Shown piece after piece: positions 38,101-51,000 of a stretch of 64,000 nt of DNA; position 1 is the stretch's first letter; each line of letters starts with the position of its first letter. The stretch covers positions 1,612,001 through 1,676,000 of the forward strand of contig JAPEIS010000009.1 in NCBI GenBank assembly GCA_029531795.1, given 5' to 3'. The DNA is from Sclerotinia nivalis. Lineage: Eukaryota > Ascomycota > Leotiomycetes > Helotiales > Sclerotiniaceae. The notes beneath the pieces are model-generated. The model did not search any database, was not told the origin of the DNA, and saw only the letters and a list, made by a program, of their open reading frames with translations. Position numbers and translations under genes: made by a program.

Positions 38101-38726
38101 TTTTGTAATTAAATCATTACTTGATCAATTCATCGATTGAATATATGAAAACTGTTGATTACTGTCTTGAATATCTTTGGAATACAAGATTTCTTATAAT
38201 ATAATATAATAATAATCGGATTTTATAACTTTTTGTTTTTTTAGATATTTCTTTTGCAAATGATCCAAATACTCGTAGATTATCCCAAAGATACATAATA
38301 TCCCTTTTCGATAGTTTAATTGTATAGAAAACATCTAAATAGGATATTATAATTACCTCAACTATTGAAACTGAATTACTTAATATCGAATATATATCAA
38401 AAGAAACTATAATAACTTTATATTTCCTAAAAGAAATCGATCTTACAATAAAAGAATCTATATCAATATTCTGTAATAACCAATAAGCAATCAGATTAGT
38501 GATTGATGAGAACGAACGAATCATTATAAAGCTCAAGTATATCGATATACAGAATATATAATTGCAACAGAAATATTCAAAAGAAAGCTTTTATATAATC
38601 TACCTTTCCATTGCCGATATAATAATCGATAAGTTTATCAAGAATCTCATACAATAAAAATTCGAATACTTCTGTTTTCTTCTAAATCTATAAGATATTA
38701 ATAATAGGATTATAAAGATTGAATAA
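35157..38726 (+). pseudogene. Copia-A copy Y integrase-RT-RNase H relic
   Basis: Continues the polyprotein after the Gypsy-B insertion. Integrase core remnants lie around 35200-35700, then the capsular linker with the open run 36204-36566 (120 codons, acidic and Asn-rich) and 36639-36872. RT lies about 37000-37950. Recognisable blocks are ILYNLQDS (the L-Y-G-L-x-Q-x motif), FFINDI in place of the F-V-D-D box, and KDTK-FLGIYI. RNase H runs about 38030-38726, with LFDSLIVWKTSK, STIETELLNIEY and IFCNN (a D-N pair changed to N-N). It ends INNRIIKIE and a stop, as in copy X. Confidence 0.8.
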
Positions 38727-39855
38727 GAATAATTATAGATTATTTATTGTATTATATTTATACAAACAAAATACCATTATAATATTATACAAAATTGGTT
38801 AAATTTGCTTGTATACATATACAACACCAATTAATTTATAATTATTATTACAATATTCTTTTATTCAAAAATCTATAATAGAACAAAAGCTATTTAATTC
38901 ATTACCAATTATTTTTATTATTTTTTACCTTCTTTCTTTTCGATATTTCTCCTTTCTTCAATCCTCAGTATAAAAGTAATACTATTCAAAATTGAATAGG
39001 AAACCGATTATATATATTTATAAATGAATTTTATCAAATTAGTATACGATCGAAGACCTCCTCTATTCATTTTAGTACGATTAGTATTATACATAATACT
39101 AATTAAGAAATATAATCCATCTATTAACCGATCGCATAAACATACAAATAGATTTCATCGAAATTGTATATAATCAAGATCCTCTTCAATTCACTTTTAT
39201 ACAACAATTATAAAAATATAGATCACTTCAAAAATATCACCTTGATAATTATTACAATAATTATACTACAAAGTAAAAAATGAAATAATCTATATTTCAG
39301 ATCTTTTTGATTATACTTTCCTTTTTCGAATATCATTGAGTTCTTTGAAATCTTATTATATCGTTTAATTAATTCGATTATATTAATCACGGACCATCTA
39401 CAATAGTATACATTTTCGAACAAAACATCATTATAATACTATACAAAATCGGTGAAATTTGATCATATATACATATATATCAGCTAGTTCGTTACTACTA
39501 ATCAAAACCGATTATATCAATCAAATCGACCAATATATTACAATTTACATTCATTTCTTTACATCAATTGATCAATACAATTAAAACGATCAATTCTATT
39601 CAAATGATTAATATTCGGAATGATCAATATAATCAATAGATCAACCTTATCGATGTAATCGTGAAATGGTCAATTTGGTCAATTTGATCAATATAATCAA
39701 TTAATCGATCAAATTGAATTATGCTACCAATTTCAATCAGAATCGCTCGAAATCGATATCTATATATTATTAAGATTTATACTTTATATTTGATCAACTA
39801 CTACTCTTTATAATCTTTCCTTATTATTACAAATCGATTCTCGATCTAGGGAATA
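38727..39855 (+). other. Copia-A long 3' non-coding region with internal repeats
   Basis: About 1.1 kb between the polyprotein stop and the 3' LTR. A segment of about 90 bases at 38763-38850 recurs at 39413-39500 (core CATTATAATA..ATACAAAAT.GG). A second shorter repeat joins 39010-39070 with 39150-39210. From 39560 to 39725 the motif GATCAAT or TCAATTT recurs many times. All of it is also present in copy X. I see no convincing gene; a 66-codon minus frame at 39223-39423 is probably chance. Confidence 0.6.
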
Positions 39856-40214
39856 TATCACAAGTAATCACATAATACTTACTCATATAATTGATGATCT
39901 ACAATCATTATATCCTCTATAATTATTATACCCTTCATTTTACATTAATTATCAGACCCTTCTAGATCTTGTTGATCCTTACAATCATCAACCCTCTCCT
40001 GATATCATACAAATCGAAGCTTAACCTAATTAATATCTTTCATCAGTTAGATAGCTTCCATTAAATCTATATATACTATCCACAATCCTTAAGATCGAGG
40101 GCAGGTTATTCAATACAATTCTCATTCAATACGCACTTAACTCTACCACTTCAATAATAACCATCTTCTCCTCGATCTTTTCAACGTGCTCTGTGATCGT
40201 ACTATCTCGTGATA
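39856..40214 (+). repeat. 3' LTR of Copia-A copy Y
   Basis: 359 bp, TATCACAAGTAATC to TCTCGTGATA, preceded by the purine tract AGGGAATA and followed by the TTACC duplication. Pairs with 25898-26256. Confidence 0.92.
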
Positions 40215-40518
40215 TTACCTTTATTTCATTATATCAATTGATCAATTCAATTATTACGATCAATTCTATTCAAAATGATCAATATTCGGAATGGTCAATA
40301 TAATCAATAGATCAACCTTATCGATATGATTACGAAAATGATCAATTTGATCAATTTGATTAATTAATCGATCAAATTGAACTACATTATTAAATACAAT
40401 TGGAACTATTCGAAATTGATATTTATATATTATCAAAGTTTATATTCTATATTGAATCAATCATTACTCTTTATAATCTTTCTTCATTATTACAAATCGA
40501 TTCTCGATCTGGAAAATA

Positions 40519-40878
40519 TATTATAGGTAATCATATAATACTTGATTATATAATTAATGATTTACGATTATTATATCCTTTATAATCATTATACTCTTCC
40601 TTTTGATATTAATTATCAAACTCTTCTAAATCCTATCGATTATTATAATCGTCAATCCTTTTCTGATATATTACAAATCGAAGTTTAATCTAATTAATAT
40701 ATCTTGTCGATTAGATAACTTCCATTTAAATCTATATATACTGTCTTCGATCTTTAAGATCAAAAACAAATTATTCAATATAATTCTTATTCAATATATA
40801 TTTAATTCTATTATTTCAATATAACCATCTTCTCCCCGATCCCTTCAACGTGCTCTGTGATCATACTATCTCGTGATA
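40519..40878 (+). repeat. 3' LTR of Copia-A copy X
   Basis: 360 bp, preceded by GGAAAATA and homologous to the copy Y LTRs. It lies after 300 bases of copy X internal sequence that mirror 39560-39855. It is the true end of the outer element, not a tandem duplication of copy Y. Confidence 0.88.
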
Positions 40879-41731
40879 AGATTAAAATAAATTGAAGAAT
40901 TTTTAATATAAAGTTTTGGAATTCAAAAGGTTTTGTATTTATATTATTGATAATTTAAAGATTTCAATTTTAAAGTAATAAAGTATTCAAAATTAATTAT
41001 TCAGAATTTTATTATAAATCGAATTTGTATTTATTGTAATATAATTGTCCTTAATAAGAAATCCAAGTTTTGAAACAAATTGATTATTGAAATAATTTAT
41101 TAGATTGATAAAACTCTTTTTATAGTTTGATTAATTATTTTATCGATTTTCGGGGTGTGTTTGTTGGGGTGGGTTGGGGTCGTTATTTCGTAGGAGGCTT
41201 TTTCGAGGCTATTTGATTAGAATTTGTTAATATATTATATTTTTGATTTATATAAAATAAACAATAATACATATATAATTATTATTTTATAAAGAAAGAA
41301 AATTAAAGATTTATTCTTAATTTGAATAAGATTATATACATAATGAGTTATTTTGTAGATTTTAATTATCCTTTTAAAAATATATTTTTTGAAAGAAAAA
41401 AATCAATCAAAATAAACTTTTAATTATTTCAATATTGATTGATAGACTTTGTTTTTTGTATTTGTTATTAATTTGATTATTAGATCTGCATTTATTATAA
41501 TCGAAAATATATATATCTTTTATTTCTTAAAAAAATAAATCTTTTTAATTTTTTTAAAACAAAAATAATCAATTTCTTTTTTCTTTATTAAAGGATAATT
41601 TGAATATTGTAATATAAAAGTGAAATATTATCCCAAATCTGGTTGAATATTCGAAACAAATAAATATTATTGATATATCCAAAATAGAATATAATATTCT
41701 AATTGAAAAGTTTTGTTAAATATGGAATATA
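40879..41731. other. Unassigned AT-rich spacer
   Basis: About 850 bases between Copia-A copy X and Gypsy-C2. Apart from the G-rich tract at 41151-41180, I see no open frame above background, no repeat partner and no RNA gene. Confidence 0.5.
41151..41180 (+). other. G-rich tract with quadruplex-forming pattern
   Basis: Four G-runs (41152-41155, 41166-41169, 41171-41173, 41176-41179) with spacers of 10, 1 and 2 bases, in otherwise G-poor DNA. One loop exceeds the usual 7-base rule, so folding is possible but not assured. Confidence 0.6.
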
Positions 41732-41953
41732 TATGACGATGGTCTTAATTCAAGGCATAATAGAATGAATCAATTAATCTATACTAGAGAATAACAAACT
41801 GTCGTACAAAAGATAATGAAGTTTGAGTCTTTTATAGTCCCCTCGAAGGGGACCAAAACTTAAGCGAATACAGAATAAAATAAATAATCCCTTTGGAAGG
41901 GATCAAAGAACAAAATAAAGAATAATCTAAAGCATTAATATAAGATCGTTATA
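41732..41953 (-). repeat. 3' LTR of Gypsy-C2
   Basis: 222 bp, TATGACGATGG to GATCGTTATA on the plus strand; ends derive from TGTGACGAT inverted repeats. Pairs with 53477-53698; the differences I noted are transitions. Confidence 0.93.
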
Positions 41954-41998
41954 TTATCTCCCCCTCAAAGAAAATTGATTTGTTTTTATATCTTCCTT

Positions 41999-44900
41999 TT
42001 AACTTTTTGTATCGGATATCTGGGAGTTCTTTTCGTAGGGAGAACGGCGGATAGTATTTTCCTTTTGCTTTGAGGTTATTAGTGCATCAGACTTTAAAGG
42101 AGGAGAGGCGGAAGGAAAGGAACGATCGTTGATAGGATTGCCCAAGGGCGAAATCGTAGTAGTTTTTCGGGGCGAATTGAATAAATTATTTAGGAAATTC
42201 ATAATGAAATAAATATTTTTTAATAAATTGAATCTGTTTTAGATATACAATTATAATATATTGAATAAAATAAAGGTAAGGGAGAAAAAGAGCAAAGTAA
42301 AAAATTAAAGCAAATAAACAAACGATAGAAAAAGCAAAAACAACAAATGATTTTTCGAATAAATTATAAATTGATTGCAATTTCCTTTTCGAAGAAAAGA
42401 AAAACGAATAAATAATTCTGTTTAATTGTTTTATTTATAAATTTGCTATTTGCAAACTCATTATAATCGTTATCATTATTCTTTCAAACTTTTATTTATT
42501 CAAGAAAGTGATTAGAGGGTTTTACAGCCTCAAAATTTTGAATATAAAATTCTTGTATTTTGTATAGAGTGTATATAACATCGGAATAGTAATACTATAT
42601 AAGATTGTCATTGTATTCTACCCATTTTATTTTATATCGAACTTGTTTGCGAAAAAGTTTTGAAACTAGGATTTGCTACATTTCGAATTCTGTATCTGTA
42701 GTAATTACAATAGAAGGAGAAGATTTATTGTATTATTCGGAAATAAAGTTTTTTATAATCTTTTGTAATTTATCGGAAAAGAAAACCTTATATATATTTA
42801 TACTTTTAGGAAAATCCAATCGATACAAATAGCTTACCTTTTCGAGAATATAATATAACTCTGCTATTTATATATCGAATTTGCAATTAGATTGTTCTGT
42901 AATGAAGTTTCTAATGATAACATATACTTCATTTTCTATCTAGAAATCGATCGATCTTCGATAATGATCAATATCTTTTATCTTCTTTTGTTATATTTTG
43001 AAAAGGATATCTTTGATTATCTTTCAAGTTTTATATATATACTTAAAAAAGTTTTGTATATCTATATAGTTTAATTTCTTTATTGTTATATAAAAGATAT
43101 TGAAAGAGGATTTGTTTTAATCAAAGGAAATAATTGAGGAATATCCGTTTTGCAATTCGAAGAGAGATATTCCTAAACTTTCGTAAAGTATAATGAATTA
43201 TATATAGTTTATTATATACAAAAATTCTGATCAATTATTTCGATAATAATTGATATAGAATTGAAGATATTGATTCAGATATTGATTTATGATTTCGGTT
43301 TATTCATTTGTTTGAGGATGATAAACTATAGATAGCTTTAGTTTGATACTTAGAATTTATATGAATTCGTTTCAAAAGCTGGATATGAATTGTAGATCTC
43401 TATTGGATATAATGATAGTTGAGGTATCTTTCCAATAGTAGATATGATTCAGATATATTAAAGTTATTTTTTAAGCAATTATAGTATAATAATAAGGAAT
43501 ATATATTGATTGTTTCGATAATCTATTGACAATTACAAAAACATTATTGTATTTATATTTGTCCTTTGGAAATGATTTGAAATCCATCGATACATCTGCC
43601 CAAAGTTTAATAGGAATAAATAAAGGATGCAAGAAATCAAACGTTCAATCTTTTAGGATATAATAATTGTAGCAAATAGTACAATTGTTGATATATTGAT
43701 CAATATAATCAGCTATTCCCTTCTAAAAGTATTGCTTCTTTATAATCAACTTTATTTTAATTTTATCAAAATGAATTAAGGAGATCTGAATATAAGCTTC
43801 TATAAGGCTAATATAAAAGCTATTTGTATTGAGTATAACCAATCGATCTTTGTAAAGTAATAAACTATTGTATATTGAATATCCTTTTTTCAAATTAATT
43901 ATCAAATTGCATTTTGATTGTATAGATGGATGTATATGATTAGCTTGTAGAATGTAATCTATAAAATCAAGTTCTTCTATTTTAATAATTAGAATGGTAA
44001 TTACCTCCCCTCTTTTTATATTAAACTCGTTCAATATCTTTTTATCAAAAACTTCTGATAGGAATAGGGTTTGGATATATTGTTTAGAGTATAGTATCTT
44101 TTGGGCTTCCATTTTCTGATTACAATAGCTCAAAGTATTCATCGTAGTATTATTTATTTCTGTTCGATATGATATCTCGAACCAAAAGTTTATCAAGATT
44201 TCAGATTATTCGATCTACTATTGATTTAATGTTTTCTTCATTATAAAATATTCTAAAACTTTATAATCTGTTACGATCTTTATACAATAAAAAGATCCAA
44301 TAAGTTTTACTCTTTAAGTTTTGAAAGTTTTAATAATAGTAAATATCTTTTTATCGAATATTATATAATTCATTTCGACTAAAAGTATTATCTTAATAAA
44401 GAAAGCGATAGAGTATTATTGATTATTATTATATAATTGAGAAAGCATTCCTCCAATAACATTATCTGAAGTATTAATTTCGATCATGATTTGTAGATAT
44501 AATTGATAATGCTTCAAGACAAGGGTTTGGAATATTATTTTCTTAAGGCGATCGAAAACAGTAATACAATTGTTGTTCTATATATATAAAAAGTCCTTTT
44601 TTGTTAGATTGTTTAACAAATAAACGATTTGTTCGAAGTTTTAAATAAAGTGTTTATAAAAGTTGCAAAACCTTAAAAAGGATTATACTCTTTTAACATT
44701 TGTAAAAGCTTTTCATTCTTTAATGATCTTAATCTTTTCGGGATCGATTTCTATTTTTTTCGTTGAGATAATGAAATCAAGATATTTAATCCTTTTGATA
44801 TTGAATTCATATTTATTGATATCGGCTTGTAATTCAGCTTTACAAAGACAATTAAGAATTTGTAATATATATATTTCGTGTTTTGCTTTATTCTTGAAGT

Positions 44901-46507
44901 AGATCAAGATATTGTTTAAATAAGCAATATAGATTATATCCAAAAGATCGAAAAGAACATTATTTATATAGTACTGATAAATAATAGGATTATTGATTAA
45001 TCCGAAGGGTAAGATTTTATATTTATAAGTTCTATATCGTATTTGGAATATAATCAAATCTTCAGAATCGGGATATATACGAATTCGATGGAATGTTTGT
45101 CGAATATCCAACTTTATAAATATCTTAGATTTTGAGATACATATTAGAATCTTATCGATCAATAATAAAGGATATTCATTTTTTTTAATAATAGTATTGA
45201 ATCATCGAAAATCGACATAGAAATGTAAATCATTATTTAGTTTGGAAACAAAGAATATTAATATAGCGAATGAAGAGAAGTTAATTTCAATGAAACTTTT
45301 TTTGAGATTATCGATAAGGTATTCTTTAACAATTAAAAGTTCTTCCGATGATATATTATAAATAGGGCTAGTCTTGAATTGGATATCTGATGGAATTTCG
45401 ATTTTATGATTATACATTATATATTGGAATAATTTATCAAATTCCTTTTTTGAAAAGATTTCGAGATATTTATAATATATTTGGGGAACTTTTTAAAATA
45501 ATTCTTAAAGGTTTTTATCATTGATATTCTTTATTCGATCTTCCAGTATTATATTGATTTTGTAGATGCTAATAGAAAAAATAATATTATTGCAACAACG
45601 ATTATATATTTTGAAAGCTTTAATAAAGATTATAATAATATCGATAATAATCTGGGATAGGTAATTTGATCGATAATATTCAGAGAATAATTTATTTAGA
45701 AGAACGGAACGATTAATCGATTTGATCCTTTCAGAAAATATGAAATTGTTTTTGGTATTATCGAAGAAGAACAAGAATTGTTTTGTAGGCGAGTTTTCTT
45801 TGAATTCCTTTTTTATTCGTTGAAAACTAGTATGTAAATCCTATTTATATCTAATGGTGAATTTGGTTAATAGAAGGGAGGGTTCTATATAATCGATTTC
45901 AAAAAAGGTATCACAATATTGTATATCTTTTTCGATTTCGGGATTGGATAATGGTTTGGAGATTGAAAGAGATTTTCTGAAGATAATAATGTTTTTTGAG
46001 AAGTATAGAACTGATAATAAATCTTTTGGCTATATTAATTGATAATTGAATGATCGAGGTATTATATTATAAGCTTTGAATTATAGATCTTTGATAATGA
46101 TATCCTTTTTCATTTCAATTAATAGAAAAGAGATTTGAAAGAAGATTCTATTGTTTAATTGAAATATTAAACGAATAGAATAGATAACAATAATGCTTTA
46201 TCGATTGTTATATCTTTGAATAGGGATAGGATTGTTTAAAGGAATAATAAAAATACTAATATATCGAGAGAGTTGATATACAAAACGAATATTAATAAAC
46301 AAATAAATAAGAGCTTTAATATCTATTAATACAGAAAATCAGATTTGAAATTATAAATTAAAAGATAAAGGAATAGAAAGCTATCGCTATTTATAAAACT
46401 CTATAGATCAATATATTTAAGATTATATTGATAACTTTGAAAGAAGATTTTCCTAAGGACTAATCCTTTCCCGATTTATATAAATCGGAATCGGGAATTT
46501 CTGAAGT
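41999..46507 (-). pseudogene. Gypsy-C2 pol relic (PR-RT-RNH-IN-chromodomain-tail)
   Basis: Minus strand, one of the more legible polyproteins. The pre-RT run 45505-45774 leads to 45202-45417 (YNHKIEIPSDIQFKTSPIYN, then SSEELLIVKEYL). RT is in 44713-45162, with an intact first Asp in FIKLDI, LPFGLINNP, and the catalytic box YLNN (residues 81-84) in place of YLDD. RNase H end and integrase start are in 43723-44196. The integrase zinc end is CTICYN near 43680, and the core has Asp-to-Asn changes (VIVNRL, IISNRDLQF). A chromodomain-like module lies at about 42520-42720 (KLFRKQVRYKIKWVEYNDN). A Pro/Ser-rich tail follows at 41999-42202. Protease is not clearly identified; it should lie at 45800-46300. 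Confidence 0.82.
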
Positions 46508-46512
46508 GATTC

Positions 46513-46725
46513 TGTCACGGGGTCCCCGTATATGGTATACGGAGACCACTCGGATTCCGACCCACAGGAGTCGGACCTCGGATAAGTGTAGGCTAGTCCT
46601 GGTCGGGGTTAGTATTATATATAAATATATTTAAGGAACTGTTCCTTTTATAGAAATGTAGCTTTTCGAATTACGTTTTATTAATAAAAATGATTCCTGT
46701 TATTCTATTTGTTATCTTTATAATA
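46513..46725 (+). repeat. 5' LTR of Gypsy-A2
   Basis: 213 bp. Contains the stem-loops CCGTATATGGTATACGG and, near 46658-46674, the mutated form of the GTAGCTC..GAGCTAC hairpin, followed by an AATAAAA signal at about 46683. Confidence 0.95.
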
Positions 46726-46760
46726 CTACGTAGCTTCTATCTATCTGTACCAATACTTCT

Positions 46761-48038
46761 ATGATGTCGTTTCGTCTGCACCCGCTTAACCAGCCCGGCT
46801 CCCCTGAAGAATTCGCTACTGTTGTAACTAGTGATATCGCGATCTGGTATTATTATTTCATTTCCCTTTATGATTATAATATAAGAGTAAAAACAAAGAT
46901 AACCGATCTGCAATCTGCAGTTCAAAAGCTTACTTTCGATCTGCAAGTCGAGAAAACCGTATTCATACGATAGAAGGAGGAGAACGATAGATTGATTGCC
47001 CATCTGACTCAACTTCATCCCGTCCCCATCGCCCTGCTTGTTTTAACCGACTCCTCGCTCCTGACGTTTGTTACAACTCTGGCCGCCGTTTCTGTTCTAT
47101 CGAAGCTTCAATTGAATAAAAAGATATTTAACCCTACACCATTTGATAGAACGAAAATCGATCTTGATCGATTTGTCGATCAAATACAGAATAAAATGTA
47201 TGCCAATTCCAACCGCTTTATTTCCCTACATTCCTGTCTGATTTATATAACTGGAAAATTAACTAAACCTGTTGCTATACAAATTCGACCATATAATATC
47301 AAAGAGCAATTTGTTAAACTTATTGATTATAAGGATCTATTGCAAATATTAGAAAGAATTTATAGAAACCAAAACAAACAAACCGAAGTCCGAAAACTCT
47401 TAATCAATCTGAAACAGAGGAATCAATCGTTTCATATCTTTTATATTGAGTTTCAAAGATTAGTATTGGAAGTTGGGATGACCGATAACAATAGTACCCT
47501 GATTATTCTATTAGAACAAGTTTTGTCGAACGAATTGAAAAACCAGATTGTTATTGTTGAACCACCTACAAATAGCGCCGACGCATTCGCTGCTTTCGTA
47601 CAGACATTGGAGAATCGCCGTCTGTACCTGATGGGACCGACCGGTTCCGGTCGCAACCTAATCGCTCCATCGCCCTGTACTACAATTCAAAACCTGAATC
47701 CTGTTAACTGTACCCCTGCTCCATCCCCGAATACTATTACCCGATCTGCTGCTTCTGTTACGATTATGTCTACTGGAGATCCAATGAATTTCAGTTCCCA
47801 AAAACATACTAATAGATACGAACAAAGGGAATACTTCCGTTGTGGATCGATCGATCATTATATAAAAGATTGCTCATTCCTAGATAATCGTCCCGTGCAA
47901 ACTAGAACTAGCCTTACCAATCCTGCCCCGCTATCCCTTATTCTGTCTTCCGCCCAGATTCAACTGTATGTTATATCATTGTACAATCTGTCCCCTCCCG
48001 GCTCCCCGAATTCGGGAAACGAAGCCTGCCTGGTATAA
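46761..48038 (+). pseudogene. Gypsy-A2 gag, one premature stop
   Basis: Capsid and nucleocapsid polyprotein, 425 codons from the ATG at 46761. The only internal stop is a TAG at 46971-46973, plausibly a CAG codon hit by C-to-T. After it the same frame is open for 348 codons to 48038. The N-terminal third is polar and likely coiled (DLQSAVQKLTFDLQVEK). The middle has the conserved capsid stretch YNIKEQFVKLIDYKDLLQIL. A nucleocapsid zinc knuckle near residue 360 reads YFRCGSIDHYIKDC: its first Cys is Tyr, the other Cys, His and Cys remain. The C-terminus ends GNEACLV. The start lies 35 bases after the 5' LTR. Confidence 0.9.
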
Positions 48039-48049
48039 GTCGTTGTTAA

Positions 48050-51000
48050 ACGAAAGCCCCATATATATTATATTTATCTGCCACCACAACTCAAGGCTTA
48101 TCTTTTGTTAAAGAAACAAACAATCAAACAAATCTGATGATATTGTTTATTACTATTTTATCGATATCTAATCGATTCTATTCCACTTATACTATAATAG
48201 ATAACGGATACAAAGGATATACTTTCGCAAACCAAAGTTGAATAGAAACTATCAAACTCTCAATATACAAATTATCTGTCCCGTTCGAAGTCATTGGATT
48301 CGATAGAAAAATACTGTCCGAAAACTGAATGGATCGTTACATTTTAGCCGATTTACAAATCAACAATCATTATAAAAAAATATCGAAAATCTATATTACT
48401 GAACTAATTCATTATCCGATTGTCCTGGAATTGATTTGGCTAAAGAAATACAATCCCTATATCGGATTCGTATTCAATATCTTTTGTTTCGATAACGAGT
48501 TCTGTTGGAAATTCTGTAATATGTTTATACAATTATCGAGTGTTCAAATCCTATCCGATATCTTTATCAAAGTTTGTTCTGTTTATCTATCATTTCATCT
48601 TAAAACACTAAAGAAAAAAGATATAACAAATATTTCAATCCAAACTTGCTCGATATACATTTATCGAAACTACAAGATATTCCAAGTTAGTATCGATTTG
48701 ATAGACCAAATCCTGAAAGAAAAAGAAAACCCTACTCCCAAAGATCTGCCTGCTGAATTCCATTTATGAATCGATATATTTTCTTCACGTAACATTGACA
48801 AACTACCTCTGTACCGCCTATACGATCATAATATCCGACTGCAAAATAGAGCTAAACTACTGTTTGAAGCCCTGTATTCAATATCTCGGAACGAATTGAA
48901 AGCTTTGCAAGAATAATTAAAGGAAAACCTAGCAAAAGAATTTATCCGATCGAATTCCTTCGCTTCCGTTTCGTCTATTTTATTTGTTAAGAAATCCAAT
49001 GATAATCTTCGATTCTATATAGACTATTATACATTGAATAATCTATCTATGAAAAATCGATATCCATTGCCTTTAACTAAAGAGTCCTTGAATAATCTAA
49101 AAGGGATGAAGTATTTTACAAAAATAAATATCATCTCGATCTTCAATAATATCCGAATCAAGGAAAAACAAAAATACCTAATTACATTCCGTACCCGATT
49201 CGACCTATTCGAAACCTTGGTCATACCGTTCGGGCTGACCGAAGCCCCAGCAATATTCCAACGATTTATCAACGATACTCTAAAAGAATACTTGGATATA
49301 TTCTGTACTACTTATTTGAATAATATTCTGATTTATAACAAAACCCATTCTGAACATATAAAGTATATACAAAAAATACTAAACGCTTTACAGAAAGCCG
49401 GATTGTATACCAATCTATCAAAATACGAATTCCTGAAATCTGAAACGAAATTCCTGGGCCTAATTGTAAGCCAAAAGAGAATCCGAATAGATCTAACCAA
49501 GATTAAAACGATAATTGATTGGAAAACACCAAAGAATCTAACGGATATACAAATGTTTATAAGGTTTAACAATTTCTATCGATGTTTTATTTACAATTTC
49601 TTCTCGATTATTCACCCGATAGTAAACCTAACCAAGAAGGATATAACCTTTCAATAAAATCCTGATTATGAAAAATCGTTCTCGAATCTGAAAGCTGCAT
49701 TTACGGTGGTATCTGTATTAACCTCTTTCGATTGAGAGAAGGATATAATTCTAGAAACGGATATATCAGATTATATATCTGTTAGAGTCCTTTCCCAATA
49801 CGATAATAATGGGATTCTGAAATCTATTGTATATTTCTCAAAGAAATATTCGATTACAGAATATAACTACGAGATTTATGATAAAGAATTACTGGCAATT
49901 ATCCGCTATTTCGAAAAATAGCGACTCGAATTAGAAGGCACTTCTTCTTCGATCAAGGTTATCACGGATTATAAGAATCTGGAGTACTTTATAATAACAA
50001 AGCTATTGAACCATTGTCAAATCCATTAGTTTGAATTTCTGTTCTGTTTCAATTTCAAGATTATATACTATCCCGAAAAGCAAAAAGCGAAACCCGATAC
50101 TCTAATCAGAAGATCAAAGGATTTGCCTAAAAAAGGGAATGAATACCTCTTTCATCAAAATCAGATTGTTTTGAAAACCGAAAATCTAGATACAGATTTG
50201 TTTTCTATTGTTAAATTAAAAAAGAAAGTCCGTTTTGTGATTACAACTTATAACCAAATCTGTACCGATACTTTGTTGTTTATCCGCAATCCCGAACCAT
50301 CTGTTTGCAAACCTGGATTACCTACCTGTAAACCTAAACCATTTGTGATACCTGATAACCCAATCCCTATCCAATTACCTGAATCTATACAATTGGAATC
50401 CCTTGAAAAACTGAAATCTTTGTTCGTTAAAGTTTACTTGTCCGACCCGTTTTCGCTATCGATCTTAAAGGCTTTAAAAAAGAATGCTGCTAGATATTTG
50501 TATATTATGTTATCTGAATGTACTATGAACAATGACCTATTATATTATTGTAAAAAACTTTATATTCTTAATTACAATCCTCTGAAAGCAAAACTCCTCC
50601 GAATGATCCACGATTCCCCTGTTGCCGGACACCTGTATTGTACCCGTACCTTCAAACTGCTTTCCCGAAATTACTATTGGTCTGGATATTACAATTATGT
50701 TTCCCGTTGAGTACGCAATTGTCATAGTTGTTACCGAACTGCCCCGAATTGTAGAAGACAAAAAAGAATCTTACACCCTCTCCCGATCCCGCAACAAGCC
50801 TAAAAAGATATCTCAATCGATTTCATCACCCATCTTCCGAAAAGCTCTGGGTACGATACGATATTTATTGTAATCGATCGATTGACCAAAATGAAGCATT
50901 TCCTGTTCTACCGAGGAACCTGTAACTCCAAAGAAGTCTCCCGTCTATTCCTGAAGTATATATGGAAGCTCCACAACCTACCGCAGACCATTATATCCGA

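Larger units (their letters stand above)
25898..40214 (+). mobile_element. Copia-A copy Y (Ty1/copia), inserted in copy X
   Basis: Paired 359-bp LTRs (25898-26256 and 39856-40214) and a TTACC duplication on both sides. Its interior (gag-PR, then IN-RT-RNase H) is split by Gypsy-B copy b at 28445-35151. Without that insertion it is about 7.6 kb. A 1.1-kb non-coding stretch separates the polyprotein stop (about 38726) from the 3' LTR. Confidence 0.92.
17214..40878 (+). mobile_element. Copia-A copy X (outer shell of the nest, 5'-truncated)
   Basis: Homologous to Copia-A copy Y from its RNase H region to the 3' LTR. The visible pieces are 17214-17988, 25167-25897 and 40215-40878. They are separated by Tc1-A copy 2 (TA duplication) and by the whole of copy Y (TTACC duplication at 25893-25897 and 40215-40219). 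Removing both insertions gives one collinear 3' half. Its 5' half is missing at the junction with Copia-B near 17213 (uncertainty about 15 bases). Confidence 0.88.

Noticed and set aside
38159..38536. 125-codon minus-strand open frame
   Set aside because: It is the shadow of the Copia-A RNase H, which has recognisable motifs on the plus strand and a second copy at 17214-17897.
39223..39423. 66-codon minus-strand frame in the Copia-A 3' non-coding region
   Set aside because: Low-complexity Ile/Lys/Tyr content and no motif; expected by chance in AT-rich DNA.
39555..40878. Apparent tandem duplication of about 660 bp (internal end plus LTR, twice)
   Set aside because: The TTACC duplication at 25893-25897 and 40215-40219 shows that the first unit is the end of copy Y and the second the end of host copy X; it is a nested insertion, not a tandem duplication.
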